Assembly (NCBI GenBank): GCA_006384855.1
Contig: VCJN01002118.1
Span: 1-64,000 of the forward strand
Origin: Tetraselmis striata
Lineage: Eukaryota; Chlorophyta; Chlorodendrophyceae; Chlorodendrales; Chlorodendraceae
Direction of reading: 5' to 3'
DNA length: 64,000 bases
Part shown: positions 11,801-22,779 of the stretch, piece by piece
Position numbering within the stretch: position 1 is the stretch's first letter
Layout: each line of letters starts with the position of its first letter
Translations under genes and position numbers: made by a program
Notes under the pieces: generated by a model
What the model saw: the letters and a program-made list of their open reading frames with translations, nothing else
Databases searched by the model: none
Told to the model about the DNA's origin: nothing

Positions 11801-14542
11801 TGGGAATAGAGGAGTCGGCGTGGCTGACCACTGCAGCCGCAACATGTCCCCTCTGCCAGGTACGGCTACACCACGAGTAGCAGCGTTGATGAGAGCGCCA
11901 AGCAGGTGGTGGACAGCCGTTTGCTCCCCCCCCCCCCCCCCCCCTCCCCCCCCAAGGAACAGACACAGTCTGACACCCTTCGTCCCTTCCTTCTATCCAG
12001 TATTACTGAAGACCTCCAGGCCGCGGCGTGCATGCAACCACTGCATTCGCACAATGGGCGCCCATAGACACAACCAAAGCGCGACGAAAATATGTGTCGA
12101 GTAGTATATTAGTAGTAAAATATGTGTAAAATATGTGTGGAGTAGCATATTCTGTATATGTTAACATTATACTTCAAAGGCAATTTGCACTTATTTGATA
12201 CTTTATTATGACGGGGTAGCTAAAGAACAGCCGGTTAATTGAAGAAACAGTCAATCTGTGCTGCTGAGGAGTTTTTTATTGCAGTATTCACCAGAATCTC
12301 CGAGTATTTATATTTGTAACAACTAATCGGCGAGTTTGCAGGTTTGCTGGCTTTAAAGTTATTAATATTGTTACCACTACATCGTGTCAAGGCTTCCGTG
12401 TTTTTTTCGCAATGTATTCTGAATAAAGCTCGGGTTTACTTCATAGGAGTCTTATTTTCTCGTTACGGATACGTAGCCGGAGTGGGGGGGGGGGGGGGGG
12501 GCGCATACGGCTGGACATACAGCATACGGCTGGGTCGTGTTCATTCATTCCAAGGAATAGGCTCCTCGGGCTCTGCTGGTGGTGGTGCTATCAGGCGCGT
12601 GCATCCAGAGTTCGGGTATGACAACAGTACAACAATGAAATACGCGCGCGCAGAGCCAATGAACTGAACCAAGTGTCGTGCCTACGACTCACGGTCGCTA
12701 CTTGCTATGTTATATCTGGATAACCCGTAGCGCCACTTAATTATACTATTTGCAGTTCGAAAAAGAATGGATTGTTTTGCAGCAGCATCGAGTCGGAATA
12801 TCCGTGTGGTATTTGCGCTATATATATACTCATATATCTCAAGATGAATATGGTTACTTTTTCTCCCTTCATCGCGCGCGCCGGGGGGGGGGGGGGGGGG
12901 TGTCAATAACAAGCAACAGGAGAGCATGCTATTGTGCCCCGTGCATTTCACTTTGCACCACATGACCACAATATGGTATACTTTTAACATGGTGCCACGA
13001 AACGACATCGGTACATCAATACCCACACGTATTGACTTGTGTCAGTGCTGCATAGTGTTGCATCACTTTGTAGAACCAGAGCGTGTGGCCTGTTAGGCGT
13101 CATTCAACAAAGTACACCCTGGCAGCGACTCGTGTCGCCCTCCTCTGATGGTTTCGGAGCATTTCATGCGCCCAAAACCTCCATATATACAGTTACACAT
13201 TCCGAACCCTGAGCATGGTTAACTGGCTACGAGTACACCTTCAGAATTAGCCTGCTGTGTTGTCGCGAATTCTACCGGTGTTATTCCTAAGTGCAATCAG
13301 TATATTGCTGCGCTACGTACCATAAAGCGTGATGTACCACAACGGTGTGTGTAGTTAGGAAGACTGGTATGCTCGACAACATAATGGATATCGTTATCAT
13401 AAGCCGATCCCGCTAGAACCTGCGCTTTCTGCGCAGCTAACCTCTGCGGCTGCGGTGCTCTGCCTGCGAACACAGGAGGAGGGCCTCGGCTTCGGGCACC
13501 AGCTGAGTAACGCCGCGGACGCCGGGCGGCGGCGCTACCGCATGGCCGGCCTCGGCTTTGGGCTGCCCCTGTCGCGGGTGTATGCCCGCTACTTCGGTGC
13601 GACGCCCCCCCCTCCCCCCCCCCCACCCTCCTGAGCCTGCCCATACGCAGGCACACCTGCCCCTGGTGGAAGCCATACACGTATACCACTACTAGGCCGC
13701 CTGTGATCGATGCTTGTACAGCGCAATGCACCGGCTCTGTGATCGATGTTCTTGTAAAGCACAGAACCATCCTCATCGCTCTGCCCGTTTACCGGGTTGA
13801 TGGCTACGTTTCGTCCGGCTGCCGCGGATGTGTGACATGCAAAGTAGTTGGTTGCTTTTGCCTTTCACCTTCACACGAACCTATAGAGGCCCCGCAATGG
13901 ACCGAGAGAGGAGCCCCCTGCCAGGTAGCGATGAGAATGGTTCTGTGCTTTCGCACCTGATCCCTGCAACGCCATGTGACTGCTCCCGCCAGCATTAGTT
14001 TGTAATGCACTATTTCGCATCGTCCATGCGTTTGTGGAATATTTGTGGTTGGTGATATATCCCAGTAGTTGACTGCTGTTCCTCATCTGAACTCTTCTCG
14101 ATACAAGCTATATCAAAAATCATTCTCAAGGGTGGGAGTCATGCGCCAACCCACCCACAGTGTGTTTACAGGGCCCGCATGCCGCTTCACATCTTGCCAT
14201 GAAACGGTGCCATGTACCAGTGAAATCCAGCGGCAGCCTCGACCGGGCGTGTCCTCGATGGTAGAACCGCCCATGGCACCAACATCAAGTGGCAGTCCCC
14301 GCAGGCTGGCCAGCCCCGGCTGCACGTTTGTGTGGGTGCTGCGCTCAGCGGCAGACTGTTGATGGATGGCGCCTCGTTGTGCCGGCCCCCCGCCAGGCGG
14401 GGACCTGGCGCTGAAGGCGCTGCCCGGCTACGGCGTGGACGCGTACCTGACGCTCAAGCGGCTGCAGGACCACGACTGGAAGGAGCAGCTGGACGAGTAC
14501 AGTGGGGACCACGTGCTCACAGAGCCGCCGCCATCCGCCTAG
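4591..14542 (+). CDS. BCKDK: Mitochondrial branched-chain alpha-ketoacid/pyruvate dehydrogenase kinase, 13 exons
   Basis: Protein kinase of the mitochondrial GHKL family, which phosphorylates and inactivates the E1 subunit of an alpha-ketoacid dehydrogenase complex in the matrix. Exons: 4591-4833, 6075-6113, 6297-6371, 6513-6623, 6832-6916, 7592-7694, 8298-8433, 8938-9062, 10575-10635, 11600-11691, 11860-11905, 13476-13596, 14397-14542. Joined phases close perfectly to 460 aa, near the family size (about 400-450). The first 45 residues are Ala/Arg/Ser-rich, as in a mitochondrial presequence, and SFYDSTVQEYA matches the family start. The N-box ELLKN lies at about 299-303, G1 box DRGGG at 342-346 and G2 box GLGFGLP at 397-403. 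Motifs HIGVIAT, AVMECHL and ISDRGGG resemble BCKDK, while RVYARYFGGD resembles PDK, so the substrate is not settled. Intron 8 uses a GC donor (AG|GCGCGG at 9063). Introns carry MITE copies and long G/C tracts. Confidence 0.93.
5672..5790 (-). repeat. MITE-like short repeat, copy in kinase intron 1
   Basis: Part of a family whose ends read CGGGTGCCGACGC and GCGTCGGCACCCG as an inverted pair. This copy is inverted, contains CTTGCATGCAACCTATGA and ends ACCGCGTTGGCACCC. Confidence 0.65.
5841..5886 (+). repeat. (TG)n microsatellite
   Basis: Pure TG dinucleotide run of about 23 units inside the first kinase intron, preceded by an AT-rich stretch. Confidence 0.95.
7893..8040 (+). repeat. MITE-like short repeat, copy in kinase intron 6
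   Basis: Contains the family core CAAATGTAGATGA and GGTTGCATGCAAGCCGCATT, then AATAAGGGTTCTT. The typical terminal GGCACCC is not seen, so the copy is truncated. Confidence 0.6.
9668..9838 (-). repeat. MITE-like short repeat, copy in kinase intron 8
   Basis: Inverted copy: AACCCTTATTATATAAGCCTC at one side, GGCAGGGCAGCCTCTTATTCGC in the middle and TTACCGCGCCGGCACCC at the end. Confidence 0.65.
10306..10476 (+). repeat. MITE-like short repeat, copy in kinase intron 8, about 100 bp before exon 9
   Basis: The best-bounded copy: it starts GGGTGCCAATGCGG and ends GTGCGTCGGCACCCGT, giving an inverted terminal pair around a core with AAGAACCTGCCCAGCCTGCC and GGTTGCTAGCCAGCCC. Confidence 0.75.
10931..11110 (+). 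repeat. MITE-like short repeat, copy in kinase intron 9
   Basis: Core AATAAGAACCCGCC, GGTCAAATGTGGACGAAAG and GGTTGCATGCAAACCGCATT, ending GGTGCGTAGGCACCCGTA. Confidence 0.7.
11450..11587 (+). repeat. MITE-like short repeat, copy ending 12 bp before kinase exon 10
   Basis: Diverged copy with GTAGACGGAGCTGCAG, CATAGGCTGCATGCGAGCCC and the terminal GTGCGTCCGGCACCCGT. Only a short stretch separates its end from the AG acceptor at 11598-11599, so the insertion supplies almost the whole 3' part of this intron, including the region where branch point and pyrimidine tract would lie. Confidence 0.65.
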
Positions 14543-17500
14543 CTGCGGCCAATGAGGGCGCGGGCCTGGAGAGAGAGAGAGAGGGGGGGGGGGGGGGGGA
14601 TGGCTTTACGCTGGGTGTGTCGTACGTGATGTAGCGTCAGGGCATCACTACCATATGACCACAGATACCCGGGTCATGTGTGTCTAAACCCAAAGCCCTC
14701 AAGCGTACATATATGCGCACGTATATTGTTGTAACACGTACAAACATAGGAATGGATGTTCATTCACAGGTGCTGGCGTGGTAATGTGTACTCTGCGAAT
14801 AAGAGCCTGCCCTGCCTGCCAGAGGCTAAACCTAAACAGAACTACAGCGAAGGTTGTTGGAATTTGCTAGTTATAAGCCCACTTTGAGGCTTACAAAAAG
14901 GGTTCTGAAAGGTGCGTCGAATCCCGCGTGTGCACCCTTCGTGTTATAATCATCAAGTTTGGGCTTGCATGCAACCTATGAGAGCATTCACTATAGTTTT
15001 GTTTAAGTTTGGTCCCCAGGGGGCAGACCAGGGTTCTTATTGCCGCGTCGGCACCCGCAACACTCATCTGAAACCCGTTGTTGACCAGTTTGAGTGCCCT
15101 ATGCGCAATGTCACGGCAGCCGAGGTGCCGCTTCATCTTAACCGTGCTGTCTCTTGACTCCTCCAGCCGAGTCGACTGGTATTAGTTTGCCGCACATCAC
15201 TGGACAAGCATCACCAGTGCATCGGGTAAGCAAAGATGGAGGACACGGGAGAAGGCTGCTGGGTGTCCAATCCACTCGGTGCGCACATCGGGCGAAGAAG
15301 GGAGGTATGGACCACTTTGAGGGTACCATGGGGTAAAACAATGAGTACGACAGGCAGCATGCGGTGAGCTGTAGAATCCATGACTGGACAGGCATGCCAC
15401 TGGCGCGGTATGTTTGTTCCCCCGCACCCGGGCAGGACTACCAACAGTGACACTCATGCACCGTCTCAATTAAAATTGACATTGAATTACATCGTGCTGA
15501 CTTGCTGCTCTCCACCGCCAAAGCCGAGTTGTGTTCAGGACATGCTTTATCCAACCGCTGTGGGAACCCTGGGGATTACGGACGCAGCTTCCGGTCTTCC
15601 TCGTGCTTCGTGTCCGCGCCCCTTTTCCTTCGATGCCGCTTTTAGTAATTTGGTCCCCCGGCCGTAGCGGGGGTGCTGTGAACGGTGGCCTGCGGAAGCG
15701 TGGTTGATAATGTCGTTGGTTCGTGGTAGGGTTGTTGGGGGTATGGGTTTTAAGGCTTTGGGTTTGGTTAGGGTAGGTTTGATGGATTGTCAAGATATGT
15801 GGAGGAGCGTCAGCCCATTTGAGTCATCGAAGTTGATGCAAGCCCGATGCAGCGCGGCATGCTACATGGAAGCCTGAGCCCTTGTTGATGGGAAGTATGT
15901 GAGTGAAAGTTGGAATGTGCCTGCAAACGAGTAAACGGGTAACGAGGAGACGACAATATGATTACATTCTACTTGCGCCAGAACGAGAGTTACGCGCCCC
16001 TACCTCCGATTCGTAGGATCGCAAATAAGCCCCAACATTCCGATGAAATAATCGCGACAGGACCCCGTATCAAACCCCATATCAAAAAATCCGAAACTGA
16101 AATTTGCAACAACTGAATCTTGGCCTTCAGCCGGATGCGCGCTTTCACCAGCGGATCCTGTGCGGGTTCGGCCAGCCGGGCCTGTTTAGCAAACAAGCCC
16201 AAGCGTGAACAAACTTTGAACAATTTTTCATTTTCATTCTGTGTACAACTGAATCTAGCTCTTTCTCTTCACAAGCTGTGTGCACCCCGCATCAAGGAAG
16301 GGCCCGCGCCTTATTTGCGAACCCGCATAGGGTCCAATAATTAAGTCGCGTGGTGTGGGGTTACAACGCGCGTACAAGGACGCCAACAACCCGTCTACAT
16401 GCCACCCGCACCGTCCGGTGTGCACGATGCACGGCTACAGAAACACGTGACCGTACACAATGCATAGAGCATCAAGCTGGTCGGAGGGAAGACGCTGGCC
16501 GACAGCACACACAGCACGCGATAATACTTATACGGCCAGTTTTACACCGGCAAACATGCCAAATGGTATAAACACGTTGACTCCGGCCTTTGTTCCCTCT
16601 GTTGTTTATTGCCGCCGGACGCGTGTATTGAAGCGCACGTCGGCGGCGGATGCCCGGACTCTGCGGACCTCTGCATAGAACGTCACAATGCGGTCGTCCG
16701 TTTGATTAGTAACGCGCTACCGCCCTTCGGCCCCTCTGAAATGCATGCATATCCACGCGGCGCTTTGGCTACACTTACAAGCTTTGGCTACACTACAAGT
16801 GTATAAAATCAAGCACCGCTCACACTGCGCAGGCGGCAATGAGTGAAAACATAAAGCCAACGCACAAATAGAGGGAAAGCGCCGGAATAAACCCAATGAA
16901 AGCGCTCGCACGACGACGACGCCCCTGCCCAGCCACCCGGAGTCGCCGCAGGGGGGGGGGGGGGGGGGGTTGACGATACCACTTTCCCTTAAGTTTAGGT
17001 AGGGACCTGGCTTGTACGGGGCTGCATGCAAATTAAGGCCTACAGCCGACCCCATACGGGTTCATGCAGCCGGGCCGTAAGACAGCTGGCATGTGTCGTA
17101 CGAAGGAATGGCAGGAAAAAGTTATAACAAAGTTCAAATTTAGTATGGCGCTAGCCGTGCAATCTCCCAAATTGGGCGCATCGGCCCACTGGTGAAAGCG
17201 TCGTCGTGGCTCGCTTCGTGCGACGCGGGGATTAAGTCATTTAGAACATCCCAATTTCGAATTACCCGTTGCGGCTTGCTCATAAAAGTACATATACAAC
17301 ATTTCCTGGACAAACCCCATCCTCCACCCACGCCCGCCCCTGATGTTGCTGCCAACTTCGCAGGGACGATAGTAAAGCAGCAAGACATCAGCAAAAAAGA
17401 CTCGAGAGATGGCGGCCGATGCTGCTTGCCAATTAACATGCGGATGCTCGCGTCCCGGGCGGAGCTGCTGCACAAGTTACCTCAGCCTTTCAGGGCATTG

Positions 17501-17700
17501 ACATTGGCATTGCCACTTCACACGCGATTCATGCCATCCTCTATCCGTCCGCCCGAGGCGGGGCTTTCCATCCTCTGGCGTCGCAGCCGAGGACCACTCC
17601 GCCCCGTCTTGGCAAAGAGGCGGCTCGAATCGCCAGCCCGCCCTTGGTTGCCGAAGAAACAAGATAAGGTAAGGAGGTGGGGAGGGGAGATGCGCCCTCT
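14543..17700. other. Intergenic between the kinase and FAM221-like genes, with two MITE copies
   Basis: No gene is supported. Two copies of the MITE family face each other: about 14768-14922 (+) and about 14955-15058 (-), the latter ending GCCGCGTCGGCACCC. A G/T-rich stretch at 15720-15785 has scattered GGGTT units but no regular telomere period. A G tract lies at 16951-16968. Short open frames (for example 15990-16223, minus) match no family I know. Confidence 0.45.
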
Positions 17701-20700
17701 CTAGAGCTGGGTGCCGCACTCAGAGCAGAACTTGGCACTGGCCCGTGCGACTGCCTGCCCGCACTCGTGGCAAAACTTAGGCTCACTGCCGCCTCCACCA
17801 TTGCCGCTGCCGCTGTGGGGGCTGGCGGAGTCACCAGGCTGCTCCCGGGCTGAGCTCCTGCCCGCGACGTGCACGTGCGCGCGTCCGCCTGCATTGACGG
17901 CCGACAGCCGCACCGAGCGCTCCGGGGCTCCAACTGGGTTGGGCGGCGCCATGGCGCGCCTCACGGCCGCACTTGGGCGCGCTGGTGTGGCGGCCAACGC
18001 CGCGAGCTGATCGCCCTCTGACGCGTGCTCGAAGGGGGATGGGCCGTTGGCCAGGGACAGCGCCTCTGCGCCAAACACCAGCGCCTGGATGTCGGGCGTG
18101 TCTGGGTCGTGCGGCCGTGAACAGGCGCGACAAATCGAGAGGGGGGGGGGGGTACTGGGGATCAGTCCGGCACGGTGACCACAAGTCATCGGGACACCTC
18201 TGCCGTGGGAGGGCGCGGTGAGGTGGGACAACCAGCATACCGCACTCGGCGCCTCCGAGATGACACCAAAGGGCACTTAATCCCTTCGCGCTTGTCAGGT
18301 AAACAATGGGCAGCACATATCTGCCGGCTCGTAGTGATGGCATTCCATCCACCCATCCCAAAGGAGCGATACTTGCAGTGATGTCTGTACCGAAACCACT
18401 TGGAGTATTGAGTAGGTTCTATGGAGTGGATGTTCCTGCTCCGATTTTGCACTGCTTCACTTGAAAGGTATTAAGGACATGGATGGTGCCCGTAGAGAGG
18501 GAGACAGAGGAACAGCGGGAGGCCATGATTACCACATCGCGCTGGGCCAGCTCTGCTGGTGTACATGTTGCAGCTAGAGGCCGTCACTATGCCCGTCAAG
18601 TTGGGTGAGTAGGTTGAGCCCTCATAGTTCATAGGAGTGCATGTTAAAATGTATACTATACCTTCATAAGTATAAACTTTACTTTCACAATCAAAAGAGC
18701 ACCGCGAATAAGAACCTGACATGCCTGCCAGAGGTCAAATGCAGACGAAAGTATAGCATGACCATAGCCCATGTTTGGGATGCCGTGACGCCCTCCAACC
18801 ACCTACAGCTCCATGTTCTCTCTCTCCTTCTCTCTCTCTCTCTCTCTCTCTCTCTAGCGAATATTCTTACATGCCAGCCCAATGCGAGGCTTGCAATAAT
18901 GGTTCTCGTATGTGCGTCAGCACCTGTGCATTCATTGGAGTGTAGTTGCCGCATGCATGTGGTCACCCCTTTCAGCAGGCACATGTAACTGCATGCGGGT
19001 TGGCGTGTCACCTGCGAGCGGATAGAAAGCGCTGCGCACCGGACGGCCGCCGGCGCGCCGCTCCGCCTCAGTCTCGGTCACCGTCTCGTGATCCTCCCAG
19101 TGCTTGTCGCACACGACGCACAAAAAGTCGGAGGAAAAGTGGCCGCAGCCGCAGCCCGGCGCGGCGCAGCGGTGGTATGGCGCACCGGGCGGCGCATGCT
19201 CGTCGTGCGAGTGCTTGCATCTGCACTTGGGCCGCCAGGTGTTGATGTTGAAGCCCTAATGAATAGCATGGAGGAGAGCGCAGGGGAGAGGGCGGGGGGG
19301 GGGGGGGGGGGGCATATAAGTTCCGCAGTATCCGGCGGGGTTAGCAGCCGCTATAGAAAAGCAAATCGGACTGAAGGAATACGCAACAGAAAACCATTGA
19401 CCGAAGTCCGACAGCAGAATGAAAATATTTAGCTTACCATATGTGATGGATCTATTATGCTACTCACATTTAAGACCCAATGGAGCAAGGACGTGGTCGG
19501 GCGTCGACGCCGTGATAAAACACTTCGAAAAAAGCACGTGCCCGGCCTGCCGGAGATCAGCAAAGACATACTCCAGCGATTTTTCATAGCTTGATAGCAA
19601 GACCCATTTCAGGTTTACAGGGGTTCTCATAGGTGGGTCAGCACCCGCAGGACTCGGAGCCTTGACTGCAATGCGGCTGTGCAGTTAGAGGTGTGATTCC
19701 TCCCCCCCCCCCCCCCCCCCCCCTCCGGCCTCCACCGGCGCTCTTTTTCTGATTGGTGGCATCATCTTCCAAATACTCTGTTATGGCTTTATCACTGGCG
19801 GCGGCACTACAAACGCCATTGAACATCACACCGTTGAGCCGTTAATGCTAAAAATACAATGTGTGACAATCCATGAAGGATTCCCCGGAGGCCTCAGATG
19901 CCACTCAGGGGCTGACGGCTACCGCGCCAAAGAGGCGGCGCCCATTGAGAACACTGCGCTGCTACGGTTGAGACCAATCCCCTTGGATGTCACTAGCTCC
20001 CAAAAGCAAGGCGAGGGTGCAGGGCGGCGCTCGGCTTTATGCTGCGCGTACGGGGTCCTCAAGATAAATCGGGTCCGGGCGTCATCGGCGGGTAGCACGG
20101 GGTGAAGTTCTCAACGAGTGGAGGGAGAGTTGCGCACCTTCCGGCGCGGCAGCCACCACTCCCCGAGCTCCTCCGGCCGGCGCGGGATGAACTCAAAGCG
20201 CTTGCACTTGCACGGGCCGCTTTTGCCACCACCGCAGGCGCCCAGCGACAGCGTGCCCGCCCCCGTGTGCGCCTTGAAGCTGTGCCCGCAGAAGCAGCGC
20301 GCAGAGGGGCCCACACGCGTGCAGTCCTGTTGCCCCGCGGAGGAGCGCCAGGTGGTGTACACACCTGCGGGCGCGACGCAAGGCCCCCTCAGCACCACTC
20401 TGGGAGGTCAGTGGGGAGTGGGGGTAGAGCGACTGGATGGCCCTGGCGGGCCCATGCCGCGGGCTGACTGAAGCCCCTGATGTTCACGCTTATTGGATTA
20501 GGCTGCATTGGGCTCTTTGATTTAGCCGCTTCTGTTAGAGCCCTTTTGAAGATCCTTGAGGCGCTTAACTTTTGATGGGGGGGCTTTTATCATTAAAGCC
20601 TTTATAAAATCGAATTCCCCGTTCCAGGTAGATAATAAAATCGTTTATACGGACAACAACGATGACTCGATGAGTACCAGCAGTCCCGAATGATAGATGT

Positions 20701-21159
20701 TGCACTTTATTTTTTAGGGCGGGGCCACCAGTGGGCCGTCCTGCTCAGGTTTTCGACGAGGGAGCGACCGTCCAGTCCGGTTATACAGAGGGTTATCTTT
20801 AGTCTCGGCACTGTCCCAAGCAGGGTCAGCCGCCCACCGGTCTCCAGCGCGAGGTCCGCTGCCTCCTTCTCCCAGGTCAGCATCTTCTTGGCGCCGGGTG
20901 CCGCGCCGAACTGCTCCACATTGCGGCGTATCTACTCGCGGCGGTGCGGCGTAGCGCGTTAGTCGCTCCCTCTCTCTGCGTCCGCGGCGGACGCCGACAG
21001 CACGCGCAGCGGCCTGCACCAAGAATGTGGTATGGCGGCGGGACGGTCAGGCAAGCAGGCGGGCGGGCGGGTAGGCGGCCCCACTGCTTCGGTCGCCATG
21101 GCGGCGTCGCCCGACGCGATGAGCATTCGGTCCCGGATGGCCTGCCCCGCCGTTAGCAT
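17701..21159 (-). CDS. FAM221B-like cysteine/histidine-rich protein, 5 exons
   Basis: Exons on the minus strand: 21159-21085, 20931-20838, 20364-20138, 19255-19012, 18101-17701; all phases join to 346 aa. The core strongly resembles FAM221B: a TTWRS...DCTRVG...RCFCGH segment, then CKCKRFEFIPRRPEELGEWW, LPRRK, and a second block TWRPKCRCKHSHDEH followed by GCGCGHF, FLCVVCDKHWEDHET and RRAGGRP. These are the family's repeated Cys/His metal-binding blocks. The last 27 residues add two CxxC pairs (FCHECG and FCSECG), a double zinc ribbon that I do not recall in the animal proteins. Molecular function is unknown; FAM221 proteins are mostly found in ciliated organisms. The start is the first in-frame ATG of exon 1. 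An extra upstream exon cannot be excluded, since an open MSARERF... stretch lies near 21551. Confidence 0.85.
18685..18931 (+). repeat. MITE-like short repeat interrupted by a CT microsatellite, in FAM221-like intron
   Basis: Family core GCGAATAAGAACCTGACATGC and GGTCAAATGCAGACGAAAGT on the left, CCAGCCCAATGCGAGGCTTGC and GTGCGTCAGCACC on the right, with a (CT)n run at about 18819-18855 between them. Confidence 0.65.
19535..19651 (+). repeat. MITE-like short repeat, diverged copy in FAM221-like intron
   Basis: Contains GCCCGGCCTGCCGGAGATCA, GGGGTTCTCATAGGTG and the terminal GGTCAGCACCCG. More diverged than the kinase-intron copies. Confidence 0.5.
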
Positions 21160-21721
21160 ACTTCCAGGCGCAGGAATCGGGAGGTCAGAGGGGAGGGATA
21201 ACGAAGACGACAGCGGCTGCTGAAGGTGGTGGTAGAGGCCGGCAGGCAGTGACTGGCGCGAGGGGAAGAGCGGTGTTGACGCTGAGACTCGACCCCGAGT
21301 TCGGTGTTCTTATAGGAGCGCGGGAACTACGCGGGTCGCGGCTGGCCGGAACAGCGTTTTTCGCGCGATATAGATAGGTCGAAAGATAGTGCGCCGGTAG
21401 TCGCTACTTCTACCAGTACGGCAACATGGCGAAAGGTGAGGCGACAGCAGGTTTCGGAGCCTCTCATCCGGTGTTATGGTTGCGCTGAGTTGCCAGCGCG
21501 CGCCCCACCCTGCACTCCACCGCCAGCACGAACCGCTCCCGTGCCGACATTTTAAAATTGTGAGATAGCAGCGCGGAGCCAGTGGTGCGCGCCGCGCGCT
21601 CAAGCTTGCCCAAGCGAATGCAGTATAGCAGTACAGTAGCCCACAGCGGTAGTAAAAGTAAAGTTCGCCCAGGGACGTCGGCCGAAGCCGCCCCAGCACT
21701 TGACCTCTTGCGCCAACTGCA
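21160..21721. other. Upstream region of the FAM221-like gene
   Basis: No gene is firmly supported. On the plus strand AACATGGCGAAAG followed by GTGAGG at about 21423-21441 looks like a very short first coding exon with a splice donor, but no matching downstream exon could be recognised. On the minus strand ATGTCGGCACGG near 21551 opens a short frame that could be another first exon. Confidence 0.25.
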
Positions 21722-21898
21722 GTCGTAGGTCTGGCATAGCCCGTAGACCATTGCCTCATTCGAACCCCGAAGGGCTAATGCATCAACCGGGGACACCCAG
21801 GACACGCCGGAACGAAACTGCCGAGAATGCATCGGCCAGGATTCGATACCCAGACCTCTCGTGTACGAGACGACCGCTCAGCAACCGAGCGGACAAGG
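21722..21898 (-). repeat. tRNA-derived SINE, copy 2
   Basis: Reverse-strand copy of the element at 4153-4314. Read on the minus strand it starts CTTGTCCGCTCGGTTGCTGA, has GTCTCGTACACGAGA, B-box-like GGTATCGAATCC, then GCCCTTCGGGGTTCGAATG and the same end. It is about 15 bp longer than copy 1 because of an internal segment near GGTTGATGCATTAG, and its tRNA-like head is better preserved. Confidence 0.8.
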
Positions 21899-22779
21899 GA
21901 TCTACGTCCTACCAAATGAAAGGTGGTCCTACTCGCCCCGTTAGATATGGCGGCGGGCGCGCGAGCCAAATCATTAGTATCAATAAATGCTATCAATATT
22001 GCTTTTGTGGTCACTTGCATTCTATAATTATGGGGACACTGCATTCCTCTCACGCCTATGAGAAGGTTGTTATTCCTTCCACATGTACATTGTTGCATAT
22101 GCCAGACTATATCGCTAGCATGACATGGAGCCCAATAACCTTCCAAAAGGTCTAATATGCACATGCAAGCACGCGAAGAGTAGTGAGCTATTATAGCATC
22201 ACCAGCACATGTAGTCCTATCACACATGTTCAGACATGAGGTAAGTTTTTTTTCCGCCCCTGGGACAGGACTGGCACCAGTGAAAACTTTGCAGCGTCTC
22301 TACGACGGCCGTTTAGGCAGCAATCCAGTTACGAAAAGTTCTGGGTAGGCGACGTTCCGTTATAGTCATCAAGTAAATTGCCGACGCATTCTGCAAGACC
22401 AATTGGAGGCCAGTGACGGAATTTCCAACGACGGAATTTCCAGTGACGGAATCACCGTCCAAAACACTGCCATGAAAATACCCGGCACTGACCACGAAAG
22501 GTCCGGCCTACCCGTTTGGGCGCCGGCCCATTCGAGTAATGCGATTGGGGCAAGCCCCATCCCCGCGGAGCAAAGCATTTCGGGAGTGCGATACATACAT
22601 GTGCAACAAAAGAAAGTAATGTGAGGGAGGACCCGACGCCATAGCCCGGAAATTTTCCCATTTCCAGTAAAATCCAGGGCGCCGTGAAGGGAGGGGGGAC
22701 CGCGCCCAAAATTAAGGCAGTGAAGTCCTCATGTGTTGACGCAATGATCTGACTACTAATAAATCCCTGAACTCCGGAA
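21899..22779. other. Non-coding stretch between SINE and LINE remnant
   Basis: No gene seen. A small tandem repeat at about 22411-22450 repeats GACGGAATTTCCA three times. The right part may be the diverged 3' end of the adjoining minus-strand LINE. Confidence 0.35.

Noticed and set aside
15720-15785. G/T-rich stretch resembling telomere repeats
   Set aside because: GGGTT-like units are irregular in length and order; no repeating heptamer or hexamer is sustained.
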